A DNA stretch of 64,000 bases from contig JAKGHH010000007.1 of the NCBI GenBank assembly GCA_022828595.1, positions 41,711,973 to 41,775,972 of the forward strand, in the 5' to 3' direction. The first letter of the stretch is position 1, and each line of letters opens with the position of its first letter. The translations under genes were made by a program, and so were the position numbers. The notes under the pieces are model-generated. The model saw only the letters and a list, made by a program, of their open reading frames with translations. It searched no databases and was not told where the DNA came from. Shown here piece by piece: positions 34,500 to 44,447 of this stretch. Origin of the DNA: Nelumbo lutea (taxonomy: Eukaryota; Streptophyta; Magnoliopsida; Proteales; Nelumbonaceae).

Positions 34500-35613
34500 G
34501 ATGAACCTTCTAAGGTAGGAAACTTCCCTAAGTAGGTTTTTAACTGTGACTCATTGCTTGGGGGGGGCTTTAATCTCATCTGGGTGGATCCCGATATTGT
34601 CAACTCGATACCCTAAAAATTTTCTCTTGGTTGTACTCCAAACGCACACTTTAGTGGGTTGAGCCTTATATTGAAGGCCCTACATCTGGTGAAGAATTTC
34701 CTAAGTACATCGGAATGGTCCTCTCTCTTTTTTGCCTTCACTACTATGTCATCCACATAGCACTCAATTTCTTTGTACATCATGTCACGAAACACACTCG
34801 TCGTCACTCTCTAGTATGTGGCTCCAACATTTTTCAAGCCAAAGGGCGTCATCTTGTAATAGAAATTCCCAATGAGTGTCTTGAATGTTGTGTGGGGTGA
34901 ATCTACAAGGTCCATGTATATTTTATTGTACCCATTGTATGCATCTAAGAAGGAAAACAACTAGTTCCCAGCCGTTGAATCAATAAGGATGTCCATGTTC
35001 GGCAACGGTAATTCATCTTTGGGCCAGGCCCTTTTCAAGTCCCTAAAGCCGACGTAGCACCTAAGGTAAAGGTGGGAAAAGTTAGTGTGCTAGTCCTTTA
35101 CTGATAGTCATGAGTGTGTGAAGATCAAGGTACTAACTTCAGTTGGCCATTTTTCTTTTTTATTGGAACCACATTGGCTAACCACTGTGGGTGAGCAATT
35201 GGTTTGATGAAGCCTACTTTTAGGAGTCGTTAGACCGCCTCTTTGATCTTCAGGGCTATCTCTGGCTTGAAAACCCTTTGTGGTTGTTTCACGGGTTTGA
35301 ACTTAGGATCGATGCAGAGCGGGTGCTTGACCAGGCGAAGACATCTTGGAATTCTGTCAATATGAGAGAAAACACAGTTTAGTTTTGCTTAACATGTATT
35401 CTAATTTTGCGATTGGAAAGAGAAGGTTTATGTACCTCTCAAGAGATCCAACAATTTATGTTTTTCTTCAGGTTCTAATTTGGTCGAGATATACAATGGC
35501 CTTTTCTCTGCTCCTTCAGTGGCCATATTGATTTCCTCTAGGAATTCTTCCATAGTGCTGTTATTGTCTTGCATGTTCTTAGGGGGTGCATGTACTTCAT
35601 CGTAATATTCCAT
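34500..35613 (-). pseudogene. Element E reverse transcriptase
   Basis: Starts near the LLDLLRGT phrase (35430), with the preceding LEEINMATEGAEKRPLYIS linker up to 35613. RT core phrases are GFRDLKRAWPKDELPLPNMD (near 35050-34990), LFSFLDAYNGYNKIYMDL, FYYKMTPFGLKN and the intact active-site box YVDD (34748-34759) within IECYVDDIVVKAK. LNPLKCAFGV follows. Frameshifts occur near 35100 and 34950. Better preserved than the RT of element C, but still broken, and RNase H is missing downstream. Confidence 0.8.
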
Positions 35614-36347
35614 TGTGTCTTTGTTGTGCTCTTGTTATTGATGTAATTTCAATATTATTTTCTTATTGATAATTGTATGTTTAAGTATGTTTTGTTGTAC
35701 CTTCAAGTCTATTGAGTCTTATTTTGTCTATATAGAGTGTTTGTGATGAGATCATCACGATGTCCTTGTGTGGAGATGGCATGGTGTAATAGTTGTAATT
35801 GAGACAGAATTTAGAACATGTATATTTTCTTTTCTTTTATGGAAACATATAAATTACAATGACTATTCAATTTTTCAAGAGATATATCATGTAATAACAA
35901 AATAACTCATACCTCTGAGATGGCCTTTTTAGTGGTTGGCATATCGGCATCCTCGTACTCCTCCACAATCATGTAGTAACTCTCCCCATTCCCATCAGCT
36001 ACCTATACACATCTAAACCGTTCCTTCTTTTCTAGGGTTGTTGGAGGCTCACTTGCTAGGCTCAGTAGTTGGACACTTTCAACCTTGGCAACTCTAGTCT
36101 CCCCTTCTTTGGTAAGCTTTGTGTAATAGTTGGTGTCCTAGAGATGAGTTTCTATCCTACCGAAGGGGACATGGGTGGTCAGGATTCTAACAGCGACCCC
36201 TGTGCTTGGCCTTTATGCATTGGTGGTATGGGACTGGACCAATGCCAAGTCATGTATCAGCAGTCACCCCAACAAGGTATATGCAGTTTTACCAGAAATC
36301 ACTTGGAACTCCTAGTTGGTGCAAAATGGTCAAATAGCCACTGGTAG
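35614..36347 (-). other. Element E protease-RT linker
   Basis: Noncoding-looking except for YYMIVEEYEDADMPTTKK (35915-35985), shared with element C, and degraded protease end phrases (near 36250-36340: FQVISGKTAYTLLG). Confidence 0.55.
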
Positions 36348-36382
36348 CTCAATTGACCCCTCTGTAACAGATGCATTACTGT

Positions 36383-36839
36383 TAGGGGTGCAAGTCGGGC
36401 AGGTTGGGTCGGATTTATGGTCAACCCAGGCCCAACCCTAAAATTTGGGCTTAAGGCCCAAGCCTGATTTTCCCAACCCAAGCCCTAGCCTGCCCTATAA
36501 TTTGATGCATTCGGGTTGGGTTCGGACCCAAACCGGCTCGGGTTAGTTAATGAACCCACTCTAAAATTACACATATATAAATGTATTTATGCAAATATAT
36601 ATTCATATATTTATGTATGTATGTAAATATGTATGCAAAATATCTATACAAATATGTATGTACATATATTTAATATGTATGCAATACTTACATATATGTA
36701 TAAATGTATATAATTGGGCTAGGTTCAGGCTACCCAAGGGCTAGGCCTGAGCCCGGACCAAAAAATAAAAAACCTGACTTCTTGGGCCCAGGTTGGGCCA
36801 ACTCAGCCTCAGGCTAGGCCCACCCAAGTTACACCCCTA
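36383..36839. mobile_element. hAT-type MITE
   Basis: Terminal inverted repeats TAGGGGTG and CACCCCTA, with longer inverted similarity (gggtgcaagtcgggc versus gcccacccaagttacaccc). The AT-rich centre has TATG/ATGTA-rich sequence. The 8-bp flanks are ATTACTGT (36375-36382) and ATTATCGT (36840-36847), six of eight identical, as expected for an aged hAT target duplication. It splits the protease region of element E directly after the DFNDN codons. Confidence 0.8.
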
Positions 36840-36847
36840 ATTATCGT

Positions 36848-37540
36848 TAAAGTCTATAACTTCCATGGGTATCCCTTTAACATCCTTTTGTACATTCATC
36901 AATTTGAAGGTGTGGAGGGAGATCAAGTTTACAGAGCTTCCCTTATCGATCAACGGGTGTTGCATCTCATATCCCCCTATTTTGGCCATGATGTACAGAG
37001 GCCAGTTATGGTGGGGGTCTATGACCAGCTTGTCATCTGGGGTGAACTCCACATGGGACTTGTCCACGCGATGAGGTTCAAGTGGCCTCCTAGATGTCTC
37101 TACTAGCACCTAGATGGCAAGTCGTTGTGTCATGGCGCTAGCTCCTTGTTGAGGAACTATTGCAGATTTAGACTCTACTCGAACCGTTGGATCAGCATAT
37201 TCGGACAATTGCCTCTTGGTGTTCCTACCACATTGATGTTGCCTCCTTGGAGATGTGCTGGGAGGGGGTTGGTTTCAACTTGGGTCGACTTCCTTTTGGC
37301 AAAATCATCCTATTTTACTTTCTTCACAAACAACCACTAGAGAGTAAAACAATCCATCGGGTCGTGGTTTAGTGATTGGTTGTAATTGCACCACCTTCCT
37401 CCATGCCTTTCTTTCTCAGGATCAGTTTCGGGTGGTGGTAGTGGCAAGCTGATTACATGATCCTCCACTAGCTTGTTCATTATCATAATCACTTCACTTT
37501 TCATACAAACGAAAGGGGGAAGGTGGAGGTAGCGAGTCAT
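36848..37540 (-). pseudogene. Element E protease and Gag C-terminus
   Basis: The open stretch up to 37109 gives WPLYIMAKIGGYEMQHPLID and GSSVNLISLHTFKLM, with active site D-K-G instead of D-T-G. Upstream, 37337-37540 carries LPPFVCMKSEVIMIMNKL and a CNYNQSLNHDPMDC cysteine/histidine motif, the Gag end of this lineage. Both parts have close counterparts in element C. Confidence 0.7.
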
Positions 37541-38097
37541 TCCACTTGTTCTTGTTGCCGTCGCGGTAATAAGGTCCTTGGTTAGGCCCTCTGGTGTTCA
37601 GAGGCCTTCGGTCGATGGCGTATGCTTCATTCCTTGTATACTATGATGATGTCGAGACTGACTAAGGTGTGGTATTTTTAACAGTGTGCATTATCTTTTT
37701 TGTGCACTTCCACAACTGACTGAAGGTTTCTACTTTGATGTTTTCAATGCCTATTTTGTAGGCCAGGTGCATTCCTTGCACGCACCACTCGATGAAGCTC
37801 TTCTCAGTCACGTGCTCATCAAAGACTGAATGAGTTAATTTCTGGAACCTCATGACAAAAGACAAGAGGTCCTTTCTAACATGTTCTCTGTCGCATAGGT
37901 TTGCCACTGCCAACCTCTGCTCCAAGGTGAACCATTTGGAAAGAAACTTTTTCACCAATTTTGCCCGTGAGTCCATACTCCCCGAGGTCAAATTGACAAA
38001 CAAAATGTATGTCAGTCCGGTCAAAGACTTGGAAAACTCTCTCACTTTCAGATCTTTGTTCAAGGCAAACGATCCCAATGCATCTTTAAATTTGTTG
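37541..38097 (-). pseudogene. Element E Gag, right-hand half (interrupted by D)
   Basis: A 139-codon open stretch (37662-38078) reading FALNKDLKVREFSKSLTGLT, LVKKFLSKWFTLEQ and MRFQKLTHSVFDEHVTEKSF, the helical capsid-like region of gypsy Gag (a retrotransposon-gag domain, with the SLTG...W and R-F phrases). The reading frame continues across the element D insertion into 44443: the D target duplication ACATG falls in a His-Val codon pair. Confidence 0.7.
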
Positions 38098-38102
38098 ACA
38101 TG
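38098..38102. repeat. Target-site duplication ACATG, left copy
   Basis: Perfect match to 44443-44447. Confidence 0.95.
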
Positions 38103-39606
38103 TGACGGGTTGTCGAAGCCCTCAAAATTAATTCTAGTCTCACCATACTATAAACTTGTAGTAACTGTGGTACCAAGTCGAATCCCACAGGGAGCCAGTA
38201 ATTAATTTCTCAGCCGAATGCGCAATATAAAGAGTCGGCAATTTGAATAATTTAAAATTCTAAAATAACAAGAGAGCAATTAACAACTAACAAGGAAAAT
38301 TCAGTCTTACCGAATTTTGATCCAAGGGTTCGGATTGAGTCAATTGGTCATCAATCATAGGTAAACTCCAGTAGTCTTGCAATTCAAGTATTGAACCTTA
38401 AACTTTATTAGGATAGTCATAATAAACCTCGTGTTTTCCTGAATTAGTTGACCAAACCCAGCATTCGATCAACACTTATCATTAACCGATTGGGTACAAT
38501 AGCGTTCCATTTCAATTAATGATAGCAATAACCTTTGTGAAAATAGTTAAACCAAAATAATAATAATTGAGATAGCTGCAATTATCGAATCCTGTTCCGT
38601 TGATTCCCCTTAGGTTAAAACATACCCATACATTGGTCAAAGGTTGTCACGAAGAATTGACCCATGTAGGATAATAACCTAATTGCTACTTGTACCACTA
38701 TTCGTGACAATTACGGATCGTCGAACCATGGATAGCAGTAAGAAGATCAACATTAATTAATTTGTCAGACTAATTAACATTAACATCCATAAGAACATGC
38801 ACAAGAATCAATGAATACTTGAATTAAAAGCAAGAATTTAAATTAAACACAAAACCTCACAATGACAATTGAATCAGAAATCCCCCTTGAATCAGAAAAG
38901 AAAAACTTAGCTGCTCATGATTTTCGAATCCTCCAGGCTTTGCTTCTCAGAAGGCCGAACTGATCTTTCTTGATTGAGTTGTTTCAGTGATTGAGTGATG
39001 CCTAAAGCCAGTCCCCCCCCCCTTTATATAGCTTTAGGAGTAGGGGCTCTCTCCAGCTCCCTTTAGGAGATTAACTTTTAAAATTAGAAAGTCCTAATCT
39101 GATCTACTTCTATTCTATCCTATCTAGTAATCTCAATCTCTTATCTTTTTAGGATTATAATTGAAATTTAAATCTGATAGGACTCTTCATTCTTGAATAC
39201 AAGTTGGGCTTCTTTAATAACTTGGGCCGCTATAGGACTCTTCTACGAATTTGGGCTTCAACTGTGGGCTGGGCTTTACTATAAAATTGTTCTAATTTAG
39301 GTCCAATTTTGACCTCGATTCAGACTGAATCTGTCAAAACCCAAAACACAAGAGTTGTGGACCTTTCCCTTATCTTTCCAATGCATCTTAAATCATCCAA
39401 ATCGGTTTCCAGGATCGAGAGCTATTCCTAGATTACTGAATGATGCCGGAACTGTGCAAAATCATCCGATTAGCTTTGTTTTCTTTCAATCGCCTTCTTG
39501 CTTGCCCTAAATCGAAATACAAGAGTAATGAGTCCAATTAAGTGTTAAATTAATGAAAAATAGTGAATATTTAGGGATAAAAATATGGTACTTTTTATTC
39601 TCATCA
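38103..39606 (-). repeat. 3' LTR of element D
   Basis: 1504 bp, TGACGGGTTG to CTCATCA. Contains the minus-strand TATA box at 39023-39030 behind a C-run. A G-to-A/C-to-T bias is visible in the changes against the other LTR. Confidence 0.95.
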
Positions 39607-39622
39607 AATCCCCCCACACTTA
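39607..39622 (-). other. Polypurine tract of element D
   Basis: Minus strand AGTGTGGGGGGATT directly before the 3' LTR. Confidence 0.9.
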
Positions 39623-40487
39623 AACTTTGCCCGTCCTCAGGCTAGACAAAATTCAAGCAAATATAGAACAAGAACAAACTAACTATCTACTGGTTTTTTT
39701 AACTCAACTATCATTCATCTTTTTCCACAAATATTATAGGTTAAATATTGTGAACCGTTAAATCAACACAACCAAGCCATACACGACTCATTCACCAGTC
39801 AATCCAATTTTTGCTACTACAAACCAAGTAGTAAATCAGGGAAAACATTTTTATCTTCTCTCTCTTTTTATTTCTTTTTCTCTCCTCTGTAGAAGTGAGT
39901 GCATTTTATGCACCATCTCATTTTTGGATCACTTGGTCAGTAGGTGCATTTTATGCTTCATCCTACCATTTGACTTACTAGCTAGTAAGTGCATTTTATG
40001 CTCCATCCTACTATTAGATGTCTTGGCTGGTAGGTGCATTTTATGCTCCATCCTACCATCGGATTACTTGACCGATAGGTGCATTTTATGCTCCATCCTA
40101 CCAATTGTTGCAATGGTGAAGTATTTACCCTATTTACTTAAATCTGAATTCAGGACTAGCTTAACTGGAAATGGCTTCAGATAAGTCATGTACTCCCTGA
40201 TTGTACCTCATTACTAGGTTCACAAGAATTTTCCTAGAACATTGCTTCAATTGATTTCAAAAGAGTTGAGGTTTTGATTTTTTTTTTTTTTTTTTGAAAA
40301 GCAAATGCAGAAAAGCACAACCTAAATCAAATTTTTAAAACGTAACCTAAATTCTAACCTAAATCCCCTCCCCCACACTTAAAACTTACATTGTCCCCAA
40401 TGTGAGGTTAAATGCAAAGAAAAGGCAGAAAAACTAAACTAGGAATGTAAAAACAAAAAGAAAAAGGAAAAACAAACTTCCCTATTT
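39623..40487 (-). other. Untranslated 3' region of element D
   Basis: No Pol domain on either strand. Contains the 45-bp tandem array (39893-40109), an 18-T run at 40279-40296 and the phrase ccccacacttaaaacttacat, a near repeat of the polypurine-tract region. This is where RT and integrase would lie in a full Athila element. Confidence 0.75.
39893..40109. repeat. 45-bp tandem array in element D
   Basis: The word gcattttatg recurs at 39901, 39946, 39991, 40036 and 40081: exactly 45-bp spacing, five units. Consensus: taggtgcattttatgctcca then tcctaccat and a variable part. Confidence 0.95.
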
Positions 40488-40709
40488 TTAGTAATCCTGA
40501 ATCGGATCCTCTAATTCTCGTGGATGCAACTTTCGGTGTTCTCCCCTTTCATCCATCATGGGTGGGTTTGAATCTGGAATAGGGGCCTTCGTATCCAATT
40601 GTGAGCTCAATCTGAGCTCATCATTCATATCTTCTTCAAAAATTTCCTGCACAATTGAATCAATAGTGTCAACCAAACAAATCGAATGACATTCATTGGG
40701 GTACTTCAT
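40488..40709 (-). CDS. Element D protease-RT linker
   Basis: Open frame of 73 codons, MKYPNECHSICLVDTIDSIV and QEIFEEDMNDELRL. The phrase MKYP-CH-VDTID matches the segment that follows the protease in Athila polyproteins, and coding sequence then simply ends. It is probably the last coding part of the gag-protease polyprotein, separated from it by one stop or frame change near 40725. Confidence 0.55.
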   Translation of the reverse strand: MKYPNECHSICLVDTIDSIVQEIFEEDMNDELRLSSQLDTKAPIPDSNPPMMDERGEHRKLHPRELEDPIQDY

Positions 40710-40727
40710 TGCTTCAAAATAATAAAT

Positions 40728-41126
40728 TTAACAATTTCCCCCATCGAACTCGTCAAAGAGGGTACCCTCATCCACATCTATTTTGGTCTTGTCCGTTTTC
40801 ATGAATGGCCTGCCAAATAGAAGTGGGGCTGAACTTGTGACCATGTCCTCCTCCATCTTTAGAATGTAAAAGTTGGCTAGAAAGATTAAATCTTTAACCT
40901 GCACCAACACATCCTCAACAATCCCTTCCGGGTAGGCGTTAGAACGATCAGCTAGCTGAATGACTACCATAGTTTCCTTTAAGGGACCTAATCTTAAAAC
41001 ATAATAAATCGAGTATGGCATGACATTAATGGATGCACCTAAATCTGACATGGCACGCTCGATTCTTTTATTGCCAATCACACAAGGTAAAGTGAGCATA
41101 CCTGGATCAGCACGTTTTTCCGGCAA
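40728..41126 (-). CDS. Element D aspartic protease (retropepsin)
   Basis: Open 132-codon stretch. ERAMSDLGASINVMPYSIYY carries the D-L-G-A active-site triplet, the normal Athila form of the retropepsin D-T-G. ADRSNAYPEGIVEDVLVQV and LFGRPFMKTDKTKIDV follow, including the flap-distal GRPF block. It would cleave the Gag polyprotein in virus-like particles. The upstream stretch (41130-41470) continues the same polyprotein with short breaks: MSKKFWRPSGRWRS is a frame-shifted version of the family pre-protease phrase. Catalytic residues look intact. Confidence 0.8.
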   Translation of the reverse strand: MPEKRADPGMLTLPCVIGNKRIERAMSDLGASINVMPYSIYYVLRLGPLKETMVVIQLADRSNAYPEGIVEDVLVQVKDLIFLANFYILKMEEDMVTSSAPLLFGRPFMKTDKTKIDVDEGTLFDEFDGGNC

Positions 41127-41857
41127 GGTCCTCTTAATGACAGCTGAAACGTTTTCTCCAACCCATACAATCTCATCGATTCGTAGCCTCCTCTTGTTAG
41201 TGCATAACTCCTTCAGAAATTTGCATATTTTGTGATCTGTTTGATGGCATCTAACAAGGGTATATTGATCTCCACCTTCCTGAAGGTCTCCAAAACTTCT
41301 TGCTCATATTCTTCCTTCTTGGATTTTTCCAACCTACTAGGAAATGGAGGCACAATGGCATTAGTAATCTTTGGGAGAGGGGGGTCGGATATTACCTTAA
41401 TGGGGCTCTCGTTTGAATCTTGTTTCTCTGCTTCCTCCTGTCCCTTATCTGCCTTCCTGGTGAGGTAGGTTGTGGCTATAATTCCTTCTCGCTTCTCAGC
41501 ACCACTACACTAACATTTTCCTTGGGATTAACTACCGTTTGCGATGGAAGTAGCAAGCTGACTGATTTGGTTCCCTAAGTTCTTGATACTGGCCCGTTTC
41601 CTGCTAAAAATGTTGAGTGTTAGTAGCGAGAGCCCTAACAATTTTATCTAATGACATACCTGAACTTGAGGGTTGACTTTGCGCTAAGATAGGTGTTGAA
41701 ATTGGGGGTTGTCTGTTGAAAGCTTGGGGTTGATATCTCTGTGGTCCTCTTGGATTTCCGTAGCTCAGATTGAGATAATCCCTCCACCCAGGATTGTTGA
41801 ATAGGGATCATACTTGCGTTGAGGTTGGTCCGGAATTCCTCCTACGGCACTAACTTG
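41127..41857 (-). pseudogene. Element D Gag-protease spacer
   Basis: Degraded but recognisable Athila spacer: NPKENVSVVVLRSEKEL (near 41490-41540) and proline/glutamine-rich phrases (41690-41800). Several stops and frameshifts break the link between Gag (41858-42856) and protease. Confidence 0.65.
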
Positions 41858-42856
41858 CTACATCGAACCATCCTGCAGTGATGGACACATATCCGTAGGA
41901 TGCCCAGGAATCGAACAGACACCACATACCCTTGTCGTTTGCAATTGCCCTGCAGCCAGTTGTCGAACCAAGGCAGTTACATCAGAAATTTGATTTTCTA
42001 AATTAGAATGACTTACCTCATTAACACGCTTGATAGTACCATCTGTTCTTGCTCTAAATTGTTGTGAATTTTTTACCATGTTGGAAATCAATTCCCTAGT
42101 CGCTTCGGGTGTTTTATTGACCAAGGCTCCTCTACTAGCTGTGTCTACCATACTTCTATCCATAGGTTGGAGTCCTTCATAGAAGTATTGGATCAAGAGT
42201 TGTTCGGGTATTTGGTGGTGGGGACATATAGCACAAAATTGTTTGAATCTTTCCCAATATTCGTATAGTGTCTCACCACCAAACCGCCGAACTCCACAGA
42301 TTTCCTTCCTAATATTTGCAGCTCGGGATGCAGGAAAATATTTATCTAAAAACATTCTATTCATCTCATCCCATGTACATACCGAACCAGGAGGAAGAAT
42401 GGATAACCAATCCTTTGCTTTATCTCGTAAAGTAAAAGGAAAAGCTATTAATTTTACCTGATCCTCAGTCATACCCTGTGGTTTCATGCTTGAACAGACA
42501 ACATGGAATTCTTTGAAGTGTTTATGAGGGTCCTCACCTGGAAAGCCATGAAAAATATGAAGCAGTTGAATCAATCCAGATTTTAGTTCAAAGTCTACCT
42601 CGAGAGTGGGATATATTATGCACAGAGGTTGTTGGTTCATGATTGGTGCAGCCAACTCCCTTAGCGTTCTCTCCCTATCAGTCATCCTTTCTTCTTCTTC
42701 GAAAATAGGTGGATCACAAGTTGGCAAGTCAAATTCAGAATTAACCTTTGGAGGTGAACGGTCCTTCCTTTGCTTCGCCTCCTTCCTTAAACGACGGGTA
42801 GTCTTCTCAATTTCAGGGTTGTACTCTAGTTCACCTCTTTGAAAAGCACGAGTCAT
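41858..42856 (-). CDS. Element D Gag, intact frame
   Basis: Start placed at the second methionine (MTRAFQRGELEYNPEIEKT), 79 bases inside the primer-binding site; an upstream in-frame ATG at 42892 adds 12 hydrophobic residues and is less likely. About 332 codons. The retrotransposon-gag domain is clear: HGFPGEDPHKHFKEFHVVC, LIAFPFTLRDKAKDWLSILP, TWDEMNRMFLDKYFPASRA and GETLYEYWERFKQFC. A complete zinc knuckle CX2CX4HX4C closes the frame (CGVCSIPGHPTDMC, near 41900-41945). A basic N-terminal tail (RRLRKEAKQRKDR) precedes the domain. It would form the particle and bind element RNA. No disabling change is seen within the domain. Confidence 0.85.
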   Translation of the reverse strand: MTRAFQRGELEYNPEIEKTTRRLRKEAKQRKDRSPPKVNSEFDLPTCDPPIFEEEERMTDRERTLRELAAPIMNQQPLCIIYPTLEVDFELKSGLIQLLHIFHGFPGEDPHKHFKEFHVVCSSMKPQGMTEDQVKLIAFPFTLRDKAKDWLSILPPGSVCTWDEMNRMFLDKYFPASRAANIRKEICGVRRFGGETLYEYWERFKQFCAICPHHQIPEQLLIQYFYEGLQPMDRSMVDTASRGALVNKTPEATRELISNMVKNSQQFRARTDGTIKRVNEVSHSNLENQISDVTALVRQLAAGQLQTTRVCGVCSIPGHPTDMCPSLQDGSM

Positions 42857-42910
42857 AAAACAAAAAAGGTTAACACAAATAGAAGGTAACAAGCTAAGAA
42901 ATTAAAGTAG

Positions 42911-42933
42911 CTCCCTGGCAACGGCACCAAAAT
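42911..42933 (-). other. Primer-binding site, tRNA-Asp type
   Basis: The minus strand reads TTTGGTGCCGTTGCCAGGGA just inside the 5' LTR. It resembles the Athila primer site TGGCGCCGTTGCCGGGG, complementary to the 3' end of tRNA-Asp, with two changes (GGT for GGC, CAG for CGG), both explained by C-to-T decay. Confidence 0.8.
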
Positions 42934-42935
42934 TC

Positions 42936-44442
42936 TGATGGGTTGTCGAAGCCTTCAAAATTAATTCTAGTCTCACCTTACTATAAACTTGTAGTAACTA
43001 TGGTACTAGGTCGAATCCCACAGGGAGCCAGGAATTAATTTCTCAGTCGAATGCACAATATAAAGAGTGGGCAATTTGAATAATTTAAAATTCTAAAATA
43101 ACAAGAGAGCAATTAACAACTAACAAGGAAAATTCAGTTTTACTGAATTCTGATCCAAGGGTTCGGATTGAGTCAATTGGTCATCGATCATAGGTAAACT
43201 CCAGTAGTCTTGCAATTCAAGTATTGAACCTTAAACTTTATTAGGATAGTCATAATAAACCTCGTGTTTTCCTGAATTAGTTGACCAAACCCAGCATTCG
43301 ATCAACACTTATCATTAACCGATTGGGTACAATAGCATTCCATATCAATTAATGATAGCAATAACCTTTGTGAAAACAGTTAAACCAAAATAACAATAAT
43401 TAAGATAGCTACAGTTATCGAATCTTGTTCTGTTGATTCCCCTTAGGTTAAAACATACCCATACATTGGTTAAAGATTGTCAATAACAATTGACCCATGT
43501 AGGATAATAACCTAATTGCTACTTGTACCACTATTCGTGACAATTACGGATCATCAAACCATGGATAGCGGTAGGAAGATCAACATTAATTAATTTGTCA
43601 GACTAATTAACATTAACATCCATAAGAACATGCACAAGAATCAATGAATACTTGAATTAAAAGCAAGAATTTAAATTAAACACAGAACCTCACGATGACA
43701 CAATTGAATCAGAAATCCCCCTTAAATCAGAAAAGAAAAACTTAGCTGCTCATGATTTTCGAATCCTCCAGGCTTTGCTCCTCAGAAGGCCGAACTGATC
43801 TTTCTTGATTGAGTTGTTTCAGTGATTGAGTGATGCCTAAAGCCGTGGTCCCCCCCCCCTTTATATAGCTTTAGGAGGAGGGGCTCTCTCCAACTCCCTT
43901 TAGGAGATTAACTTTTAAAATTAGAAAGTCCTAATCTGATCTACTTCTATTCTATCCTATCTAGTAATCTCAATCTCTTATCTTTTTAGGATTACAATAG
44001 AAATTTAAATCTGATACGACTCTTCATTCTTGAATTCGAGTTTGGATTCTTCAATAACTTGGGCCATTATAGGACTCTTCTGCGAATTTGGGTTTTAGTT
44101 GTGGGTTGGGCTTTACTACGAAATTGTTTAGATTTCGGGTCCGATTTTGACCTTGATGCAGACCGAAACTGTCAAAACCCAATACATGAGAGTTGTGGGC
44201 CCTTCCTTTATCTTTCCAGTTCATCTTGAATCATCCAAATCGGAGTACGGAATCGAGAGTTATACCCAGATTACTGAATGGTGCCGAAACTGTGCAAAAT
44301 CATCCGATTAGCCTTGTTTTCTTCTAATCGCCTCTTATTTGCCCTTAATCAAAATACAAGATAATGAGTCCAACTAAGTGCTAAAATAATGAAAAAGAGT
44401 GAATATTTGGGGATAAAAATAGGGTATTTTTTAGTCTCATCA
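42936..44442 (-). repeat. 5' LTR of element D
   Basis: 1507 bp, TGATGGGTTG to CTCATCA, directly followed by the ACATG duplication. Confidence 0.95.
43860..43867 (-). promoter_or_regulatory. TATA box of element D 5' LTR
   Basis: Minus strand TATATAAA followed by a G-run, the only good TATA in the LTR and conserved in the 3' LTR (39023-39030). About 925 bp of LTR lie between it and the inner edge. Confidence 0.6.
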
Positions 44443-44447
44443 ACATG
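44443..44447. repeat. Target-site duplication ACATG, right copy
   Basis: Perfect match to 38098-38102. Confidence 0.95.

Larger units (their letters stand above)
38103..44442 (-). mobile_element. TR-GAG-like non-autonomous Athila element, element D
   Basis: A 6340-bp element with LTRs 38103-39606 and 42936-44442, a polypurine tract, a tRNA-Asp-type primer site, gag, protease and a short linker, all on the minus strand, between perfect ACATG duplications. Gag and protease wording is that of the Athila lineage (Ty3/gypsy). No RT, RNase H or integrase is encoded in the 3.3-kb interior. Because LTRs, primer sites and target duplication are intact, it moved in this form and must have borrowed Pol from a relative. 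LTR divergence is about 6% over the first 220 bp by hand count, so the insertion is younger than the elements around it. Confidence 0.9.

Noticed and set aside
38400..38450. Short inverted words (attaggatagtcataataaacc) in the LTR of element D
   Set aside because: Weak hairpin with several mismatches, not clearly structural.
41020..42842. Several plus-strand open stretches of 70-80 codons
   Set aside because: Shadows of the Gag and protease frames of element D on the minus strand.
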